Shown one piece after another: positions 58,308 to 64,000 of a stretch of DNA of 64,000 bases. The DNA is from Oscillibacter sp. (GTDB lineage Bacteria > Bacillota > Clostridia > Oscillospirales > Oscillospiraceae), in the NCBI GenBank assembly GCA_022791875.1, contig JAAVZX010000024.1, positions 186,001-250,000 of the forward strand, in the 5' to 3' direction. The notes beneath the pieces were generated by a model. It made no database searches and was not told the origin of the DNA. It worked only from the letters and a program-made list of their open reading frames with translations. The position numbers and the translations under genes are program-made. Positions within the stretch are counted from its first letter, which is position 1. Each line of letters starts with the position of its first letter.

Positions 58308-59504
58308 ATGAATGAGAAGGGCATACAGGTGAAAATGCTGGGGGACTTTTCTATCTCCTGCGGCGGCGCGGTCATTGACAAAAACAGCCACCCGTCCCGG
58401 AAGACCCGGATTCTGCTGGCCTACCTGCTGCACAGCCAGGGCCGCATGGTGCCCACCGGCGAGCTGACGGCGGCCCTGGCCGGGGGCGGCCCGGAGGAGA
58501 GCTCCGTCCCCGCCCTGCGGACGGCCCTGTACCGGGTGCGGCGGGTCCTGGAACCCCTGGGGGAGGCGGCGGGGAAGCCTTTGATCGTCACCTCCAGCGG
58601 CATGTACGGCTGGAACCCGGAGGCCCCCGCGGAGGTGGACGCGGAGGCGTTTGAGCGCCGCTGCCGGGAGGGCGTTCCGGAGGGGGAGGACCCCGTTCGC
58701 TACCGCTGGGCGACCCTGGAGCTGTACCAGGGCGACTTCCTCCCCTCCCTGGCAGCGGAGCGCTGGGTGGAACCCCTGGCGGAGTATTACCGGGGGCTGT
58801 ACCTGGCGGCGGTGGAGGGGGCCGCGCCGGTGCTGATCCAGAACGGCATGGCCCGGGAGGCGGCCCGCTGCTGCCGGAGGGCCGTCCGCGCCTCCCCGTA
58901 CCACGAGGCCCTCTACGGCTGGGAGATGTGCGCCCACGCCGCCCTGGGGGACCCGGACAGCGCCAGGGCCGTGTACGAGGAGCTGCGGGCGCTGCTCTAC
59001 GAGGACCTGGGGGTCCTGCCGGGAGAGGAGATCCAGCGGATCTACCGGGAGGCCCTGCTCAGCGGCCAGGGGAGCGTCCTGACTCTGGAGAACATCCGGG
59101 CGGAGCTCCAGGAGCACAGCCCCGCCTCCGGGGCCCTGGTGTGCGACTACCCCTCCTTCCGCCTGTTCTACCAGGCGGAGGCCCGCGCCGCCTCCCGGCG
59201 GGGGGACGCGGTTCACATCGGCCTCCTGTCCCTCCTGGGCCTGGACGGCCGGCCCCTGGAGGGCAGCCGCCTCTCCCGGGCCATGGACCAGCTTCGCAGG
59301 GAGATCGAGCACAGCCTCCGCACCGGCGACATCGCCGCCTGCTGCAGCGCGTCCCAGTACATACTGATGCTGGTCCAGGCCAATTACGAGAACAGCAGAT
59401 TGGTGTGCAGCCGCATCGAAAAAGCCTTTTTCAGAACCCACCCCCGGGCGGCGGTCCGCATCCAGGCGACCGTGTTTCCTTTGGAACCGCTGCCCAGAGC
59501 GTGA
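58308..59504 (+). CDS. SARP/BTAD-type transcriptional regulator
   Basis: 398 residues. N-terminal OmpR-like winged helix (about 5-100; VKMLGDFSISCGGAVI, RKTRILLAYLLHSQGRMV, ALRTALYRVRRVLEPLG), then a bacterial transcriptional activator domain (about 115-250) made of TPR-like helices (FERRCREGVP, YRWATLELYQGDFLPSL, AVRASPYHEALYGWEMCAHAALGD). The remaining 150 residues (DYPSFRLFYQAEARAASRRG) resemble a degenerate GGDEF-like or unknown domain. ATG 58308 follows GGGGGAG. It probably activates the surface-protein genes that flank it (inference). Confidence 0.88.
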   Translation: MNEKGIQVKMLGDFSISCGGAVIDKNSHPSRKTRILLAYLLHSQGRMVPTGELTAALAGGGPEESSVPALRTALYRVRRVLEPLGEAAGKPLIVTSSGMYGWNPEAPAEVDAEAFERRCREGVPEGEDPVRYRWATLELYQGDFLPSLAAERWVEPLAEYYRGLYLAAVEGAAPVLIQNGMAREAARCCRRAVRASPYHEALYGWEMCAHAALGDPDSARAVYEELRALLYEDLGVLPGEEIQRIYREALLSGQGSVLTLENIRAELQEHSPASGALVCDYPSFRLFYQAEARAASRRGDAVHIGLLSLLGLDGRPLEGSRLSRAMDQLRREIEHSLRTGDIAACCSASQYILMLVQANYENSRLVCSRIEKAFFRTHPRAAVRIQATVFPLEPLPRA

Positions 59505-59716
59505 GTATTTTTTGACGGGGCGTCTTTCACGTGTGAGCTGCCGGACCGGGTGCCCTGCGTGCAGATTTTCACAAAAATGTCAGTGTTGCACAAAAACCGT
59601 CGCAGAAATTTGGAGAAAACGTTATAACTTTTTTGAGGCCAAGAGCGGGTTGTAAAGCGATCTGTAATCTGGCCCTGGTATAGTAGGCGTATCACGAGAC
59701 AAAGGGAGGGGGCGCG

Positions 59717-60151
59717 ATGCCGAATTACAGAGGAGAGGCGTTCCGGAGCCTGTGCCTGTGCGTGGACTCCTACGACGGAGGCGTCTGGAAGGGCCGCTTC
59801 TACTACCCCGCCCTGGAGGGCGGCGGACGCCGCTTCGGGAGCCTGCCCCAATTTCTCACGGCGGCGGAGGCGTTGTTTGACGACATGAGGTTCCCCCAGT
59901 CCTTCACCGCGAAGCGGAGCTTCTCTCCGCTGCCGGAGGGGGGACCCGGCGGCGCCCCCGGCCCGGAGGGCCGTCCGAAGGGACGGCGGGGCACCTTTCT
60001 GATACAGCTCCTGTTCCGCCAGAACGCAAGCTGGCAGGGCAGCGTCACCTGGGTGGAGGGCAGCGGCGGGCAGTCCTTCCGCAGCGTGCTGGAGCTGATA
60101 CTTCTGATAGACAGCGCCCTGGGCGGCTGCGGGGAGGGATCGCAGGCATGA
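59717..60151 (+). CDS. Small hypothetical protein upstream of the signal peptidase
   Basis: 144 residues. N-terminal beta-rich part (YRGEAFRSLCLCVDSYDGGVWKGRFYYPAL), a Gly/Pro-rich centre, and a C-terminal part (TFLIQLLFRQNASWQGSVTWVEG). The family is not recognised. GGGAGGGGG precedes the ATG. Its stop overlaps the signal peptidase ATG (ATGA), so the two are co-translated and probably work in the same process. 212 bases without a clear promoter separate it from the regulator. Confidence 0.65.
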   Translation: MPNYRGEAFRSLCLCVDSYDGGVWKGRFYYPALEGGGRRFGSLPQFLTAAEALFDDMRFPQSFTAKRSFSPLPEGGPGGAPGPEGRPKGRRGTFLIQLLFRQNASWQGSVTWVEGSGGQSFRSVLELILLIDSALGGCGEGSQA

Positions 60152-60996
60152 CACAAAAGCAGCTGGAAAAGCTCAGCCGGAGGCGTCTTCTGGAGCTCCT
60201 GGCCCAGCAGACCGGACGGGCGGAGCGCCTGGAGCGGGAGAACGCCCGCCTCAAGGAGCGGATCGCCGACCGGGAGCTGCACCTGATTCAGATGGGGACC
60301 CTGGCGGAGACGATTGTGCGCAGCGGCGCCCAGCTGGGGCGGGTCCAGGGGGCCCAATACCTCCAGGAGATCCAAAGCCTCACGGCCCAGCCGGAGGAAG
60401 AGGAACAGGAGGACCCGGATCCGCCGGGACACATAGATTGGCCGACCCGCGAGCAGCTTTTGCTGGAGGCCCAGCGGGAAGGCGGTAAACGGCGCTATCT
60501 GTGGAGCCTCAAAACCACCGTCTACGCCATGATCACCGTGGCGGCCGCGGCGGTGTTGGTGGCGGTGCTCCTGCTGCCGGTGCTGCAAATCTACGGCACC
60601 TCCATGAACCCCACCCTCTACGAGGGGGACTTCGTCGTCAGCGTCAAGGGCGGGAAGATGGAGACGGGGGACCTGGTGGCCTTTTACTACAACAACAAGA
60701 TTCTCGTCAAGCGGGTCATCGGCCAGGCGGGCCAGTGGATCGACATCGCCGAGGACGGGACGGTCTACGTGGACAACGTGAAAATCGACGAGCCCTACCT
60801 GACGGACCGGGGCCTGGGGGAGTGCGACATCGAGCTGCCCTACCAGGTGCCGGAGAACCGGGTCTTCGTCATGGGGGACAACCGCAGTATTTCCGTGGAC
60901 TCCAGAAGCACCACCATTGGCTGCGTATCGGAGGAACAGCTGGTGGGCCGGATCGTGTTCCGGATCTGGCCCCTGAGCGAATTCGGCGAGCTGTGA
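60148..60996 (+). CDS. lepB: Signal peptidase I with N-terminal coiled coil
   Basis: 282 residues, longer than usual. An N-terminal charged coiled coil (about 3-45; LEKLSRRRLLELLAQQTGRAERLERENARLKERI) precedes one transmembrane helix (about 122-146). The S26 core has YGTSMNPTLYEGD (Ser152), LVKRVIG (Lys188) and FVMGDNRSISVDSR. It cleaves signal peptides outside the membrane. Its place directly before the giant surface protein, and the cytoplasmic coiled coil, suggest a dedicated peptidase for that locus (inference). Confidence 0.93.
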   Translation: MTQKQLEKLSRRRLLELLAQQTGRAERLERENARLKERIADRELHLIQMGTLAETIVRSGAQLGRVQGAQYLQEIQSLTAQPEEEEQEDPDPPGHIDWPTREQLLLEAQREGGKRRYLWSLKTTVYAMITVAAAAVLVAVLLLPVLQIYGTSMNPTLYEGDFVVSVKGGKMETGDLVAFYYNNKILVKRVIGQAGQWIDIAEDGTVYVDNVKIDEPYLTDRGLGECDIELPYQVPENRVFVMGDNRSISVDSRSTTIGCVSEEQLVGRIVFRIWPLSEFGEL

Positions 60997-61046
60997 CTAT
61001 TTCTATATGTGAGCGTTTCAGATTCAGATAAAGGGGAGTGGAGGCA

Positions 61047-64000
61047 GTGAAAAAGGTATTGAAGAAGGTGTGCGCCTGCTTCGGCGCGAGCCGGACGCGG
61101 AAGGCCATGGCCCGGATGCTGGCGGTTGTGGTGGTCTTTACCACCACGTATTCGCTGGTCCTTCCGGCCATCACGAAGACCGTCCGCCTCAGCGGCGAGC
61201 TGGACGGGGGCAGCGTGGAGGTGGAGGCCATGAGCCGGGTGGTGCCCGAGGGCACGGAGCTGGTTCTGGCCCCGGTGCTCCTGCCGGAGGACGAGGCGGG
61301 AGAGGAGGTCCCCGCGTCCGCCCGGCGGCTGACGGAGGAAGAGGTGCAGATGATCAAGGATGCGGCCCTGGAGGGGGACGAAACCCTGGAGGCCGTGATC
61401 CTGAAAGCCCTGGACATCTCGCTGAACTACAACGGCAACGAGATTGAGCCCAACGACGTGGTGCGTCTGTTCCTGCGTTCGGACCTGATCCGGACGGCGA
61501 ACCGGCCTGCCATCGTCCACCTCACCGACAGCGGCGAGGCCGTCCTTCTGGAGGCCCGGGACGCCGACGGCGACGTGATCCTCTTCGGCGAGAACTTCGT
61601 CGACGAGCTGGACGAGGTCGTGGTGCCCATCGGCCCGGAGGAAGAGGAGGAAAAGTACCTCCTGGACGGGGACGGGAATCCCATCAGGGAGTCCGACCGG
61701 GACCGCTACCTCTGGAACGAGGACGGAAGCCTGATGCTGGGCGAGGACGGGAAGCCCGTACTGAACCCGGAGGCCCCCGCGCCGGAGGAGCCCGTCACGC
61801 CGCCCGAGGGGGAAGTGGACCCCGAAGAGAAGCCCGGCGAGGGCGAGACGCCTGCGCCCGAAGAGGGTGAGGGTGAAGAGCCGGAGGAGAAGCCCGATCC
61901 GGACGCTGGCGATGAGGACAAGGAAGAGACGCCTGATCCGGATACCGGCGATGAGGACAAGGAAGAGACGCCTGATCCGGATACCGGCGATCAGGACAAG
62001 GAAGAGACGCCTGATCCGGATACCGGCGATCAGGACAAGGAAGAGACCCCTAATCCGGATACCAGCGATCAGGATAAGGAAGAGACCCCCGAGCCGGACA
62101 CCGGCGACGCGGATAAGGAAGAGACGCCCACCCCGGACGCTGGCGATCAGGACAAGGAAGAGACACCTGCTCCGGATGCCGGAGAGGACGAGGGCGAGAA
62201 GCATAAGCCCGAGCCGGATGGCGGCAAAAATGAGAGCACCACGCCCTCTGAGGGCAGCACGGAGGGCGATTCCTCCGACACCGGTTCCGACGCGGATTCC
62301 GGCAGCTCCGACGCGTCCGACGGCGCTTCCAGCGACGCCGGAAACGACTCCGGCAGCTCTGATACATCTAATAACGACAGCAGCAGTGATAACGGCAGCA
62401 GCTCCGATTCCTCGGACAGCGGGAGCAGCGACAGCGACAGCGGCGAAGCCTCCGTGGAGACGGACAGCTTTTCCGTGTACGCCATCGTCGGCCTGGCCCC
62501 GAAGGCGGAGGAACCCCCAGAGGAGTTCCGGACTTTCAGCGGCAGCGCGGAGGACGTGGACGTGTACGTAACGGCGTCCCTGGCGGCGTTCCCGGAGGGG
62601 ACCGTCATGGAAGTGACGCCGGTGGACACGGAGGCGGTTCTGGAGAGCGTGAGCGAGGTCATGGGCGAGCAGATCAGCGTGGTCCAGGCGGTGGACATCA
62701 GCTTCTACGGCCCCGAGGGGGAGGAGCTGGAGCCCAGCGAGCCCATCAGCGTGGTCATGCGGCCCCGTGAGGCCTTGGACGCGGAGAATTCCCGTCTGGT
62801 CCACATCGGCGCGGCGGAAGCCTCCGTCGTGGAGAACGCGGACTTTGAGGAGGAGCAGGTGTCCTTCGACTCCGGCGAGTTCTCCACCTACGTGATCGTG
62901 ATCACCCTGGGCAAGCCCGGCGAGCACGTGTACAAGGGCGACGGCGTCACCGTGACCGTGACCTACGGCAGCGACGCGGGGCTCCCCGAGGGGACAGAGA
63001 TGACCATTGAGGAGCTGAAAGAGGGCACGGAGGAGTACGCAGAATACTTCGCCCGGTCCCAGAGCGCGTTGAACCTGAATACCAGTGAGATCGCCATGGA
63101 GAACGTGAGCCTGGAAGCCCAGTTTGACTACCTCTTCGGCGGCGGGAGCAAGCTGCTGAGCGCCCGGTTCTACGATATCACGCTGAAGTTTGCGGGTCAG
63201 GAGATCGAGCCCGCGGCGCCAGTGAATGTGGAGATTAAGTATGACGACGCCTCCGCGGTGGGCGAGGGGATGAAAATTGTCCACTTTGCCGACGAGGGGA
63301 CGGAGATTATCGGGGATGTGAAGGTCGAAACCGGGGACGACGGAGCGACGGTCAGTTACCAGCAGAAGAGCTTTTCTGTAACGGCAACTGCAACTGATAT
63401 TGCGAAAGGGTATGGCAATGGTGGCTGGTGGTATACAACCTCCTTCCAGGGTACCAAAACTTATACCTTGACATTCCGTTATGATTATAATGGTAGCGGT
63501 ATTTTTGAGCTTGGCTATCCTGGTAATTTCCACACTCCTGATGGGCAACCTAAAAAAGATAATGCAGGTTGGTCATGGCCCGGCGATCCTGGGTATCCTT
63601 TCGGAAACGATGCGGGTCGATTGATTAAGGGAACGACCATAGAACAGATTCTCAAGGCATTGGCAACAGTGACTGAGGATAGAACCGGAGGAGTTGAAGG
63701 CTATTGGCAACAGTGCAAAGGTGTAGACTTCATTATGTACGGCACCTACACCGTAGACGATGACAACTGGGAGGCCAATGGATCTAGAAATTCTGGTGCT
63801 ATGGAAACCGAGGTATGGACCGGAGAATATTATGGTTCTTGGAGTACGACTAAGCCAACGGGTTGGCAAAACAAGACTATCAATATTAAGCGAGCAGCCG
63901 AGTTTACTTCGGGAGAATTGATCCATATTGAAGGATTGGCAGGACATCCTATCCATGCCCGGACTAAAGTAATTATCGATAATGGTTCCAGCGGGGAAGA
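61047..64000 (+). CDS. Giant acidic surface protein (partial, runs off the window)
   Basis: At least 984 residues, open at the right edge. GTG start with GGGGAG 8 bases upstream. N-terminal signal/anchor helix (about 18-40; ARMLAVVVVFTTTYSLVLPAI). A mostly acidic domain follows, then eight or so 13-residue repeats of the ETPDPDTGDQDKE type (about 286-375), a Ser/Asp-rich linker (about 410-470), and at least two beta-sandwich-like domains (from about 480). From about residue 770 the DNA becomes clearly richer in A+T and the sequence turns to YWQQ, NWEANGSRNSG type. Cna-B or similar adhesin modules are expected beyond the edge. No antisense gene is credible here. Confidence 0.85.
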   Translation, partial: MKKVLKKVCACFGASRTRKAMARMLAVVVVFTTTYSLVLPAITKTVRLSGELDGGSVEVEAMSRVVPEGTELVLAPVLLPEDEAGEEVPASARRLTEEEVQMIKDAALEGDETLEAVILKALDISLNYNGNEIEPNDVVRLFLRSDLIRTANRPAIVHLTDSGEAVLLEARDADGDVILFGENFVDELDEVVVPIGPEEEEEKYLLDGDGNPIRESDRDRYLWNEDGSLMLGEDGKPVLNPEAPAPEEPVTPPEGEVDPEEKPGEGETPAPEEGEGEEPEEKPDPDAGDEDKEETPDPDTGDEDKEETPDPDTGDQDKEETPDPDTGDQDKEETPNPDTSDQDKEETPEPDTGDADKEETPTPDAGDQDKEETPAPDAGEDEGEKHKPEPDGGKNESTTPSEGSTEGDSSDTGSDADSGSSDASDGASSDAGNDSGSSDTSNNDSSSDNGSSSDSSDSGSSDSDSGEASVETDSFSVYAIVGLAPKAEEPPEEFRTFSGSAEDVDVYVTASLAAFPEGTVMEVTPVDTEAVLESVSEVMGEQISVVQAVDISFYGPEGEELEPSEPISVVMRPREALDAENSRLVHIGAAEASVVENADFEEEQVSFDSGEFSTYVIVITLGKPGEHVYKGDGVTVTVTYGSDAGLPEGTEMTIEELKEGTEEYAEYFARSQSALNLNTSEIAMENVSLEAQFDYLFGGGSKLLSARFYDITLKFAGQEIEPAAPVNVEIKYDDASAVGEGMKIVHFADEGTEIIGDVKVETGDDGATVSYQQKSFSVTATATDIAKGYGNGGWWYTTSFQGTKTYTLTFRYDYNGSGIFELGYPGNFHTPDGQPKKDNAGWSWPGDPGYPFGNDAGRLIKGTTIEQILKALATVTEDRTGGVEGYWQQCKGVDFIMYGTYTVDDDNWEANGSRNSGAMETEVWTGEYYGSWSTTKPTGWQNKTINIKRAAEFTSGELIHIEGLAGHPIHARTKVIIDNGSSGE

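Noticed and set aside
59650-59684. Promoter TTGTAA...TATAGT before the 144-aa gene
   Set aside because: The boxes are 23 bases apart and the match is weak, so it was not listed.
60840-63548. 902-residue minus-strand frame opposite the giant surface protein
   Set aside because: The runs of repeated hydrophobic/Arg units simply mirror the acidic 39-base repeats of the plus-strand gene; there is no start context and no known fold.

Overview
The window looks like the chromosome of a GC-rich, spore-forming, anaerobic gut Firmicute, most likely Oscillospiraceae-like. I infer this from the yqfC-yqfD-phoH-ybeY sporulation/RNA block, a YlbJ-like sporulation membrane protein, butyrate/amino-acid fermentation genes (2-oxoacid:ferredoxin oxidoreductase, acyl-CoA dehydrogenase, EtfBA, CoA-transferase, 3-hydroxyacyl-CoA dehydrogenase), S-layer-homology proteins, a methionine T-box and many GTG/TTG starts. 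No rRNA, phage, transposase or CRISPR array is visible.

Layout. 0-1 kb: repeat, small membrane protein, XRE regulator with a divergent 72-aa gene. 1-5.3 kb: ybeY, phoH, yqfD, yqfC on the minus strand and ylbJ on the plus strand. 5.7-7.4 kb: BceRS-like two-component pair whose kinase is frameshifted. 7.6-8.5 kb: 3-hydroxyacyl-CoA dehydrogenase. 8.7-13.8 kb: complete FtsX-like permease / ATPase / kinase / regulator locus. 14-17.2 kb: prfC, a small membrane protein, an MBL-fold hydrolase. 17.6-18.2 kb: five tRNAs (Val, Asp, Phe, Gly, Cys). 18.3-21.6 kb: XpaC, 70-aa protein, TelA, TPM protein. 22-26.4 kb: acyl-ACP thioesterase, FHA-FtsW fusion with partner PBP, small membrane protein. 26.5-29.5 kb: metNIQ behind a Met-specific T-box. 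29.8-31.8 kb: DUF368 (PopT-like) transporter and Fe-S aldo/keto reductase. 32-37 kb: MBOAT O-acyltransferase, DHHW protein, SLH-transglutaminase, lipoprotein. 37-38.4 kb: nitroreductase and GntR regulator. 38.7-45.7 kb: por gamma-delta-alpha-beta, acyl-CoA dehydrogenase, crotonase, etfBA. 45.9-52.3 kb: two overlapping TetR genes divergent from a 953-aa secreted protein and an MMPL transporter. 52.7-54.5 kb: CoA-transferase and an Imm26-like gene. 54.6-64 kb: large SLH/Ig-like surface protein, then a divergent set of BTAD regulator, 144-aa protein, signal peptidase I and a giant acidic surface protein cut by the window end.

The most unusual feature is a set of at least 22 dispersed, highly structured intergenic repeats (called here families A, B and C). 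Family A (12 copies, about 150-170 bp) has a shared GC-rich head, a first palindrome, a conserved linker and a terminal hairpin followed by a T-run. Arm sequences change between copies but stay complementary. Two loci carry copies arranged tail to tail. Two copies have been absorbed into the 3' ends of genes. Family B (8 copies) shares the same head but carries two other hairpins.

The metabolic genes fit fermentation of 2-oxoacids and acyl-CoAs: the oxidoreductase yields acyl-CoA, CO2 and reduced ferredoxin, the acyl-CoA dehydrogenase passes electrons through Etf, and the CoA-transferase can recover acetyl/butyryl-CoA. A thiolase is not in the window, so a complete butyrate pathway cannot be claimed from here.
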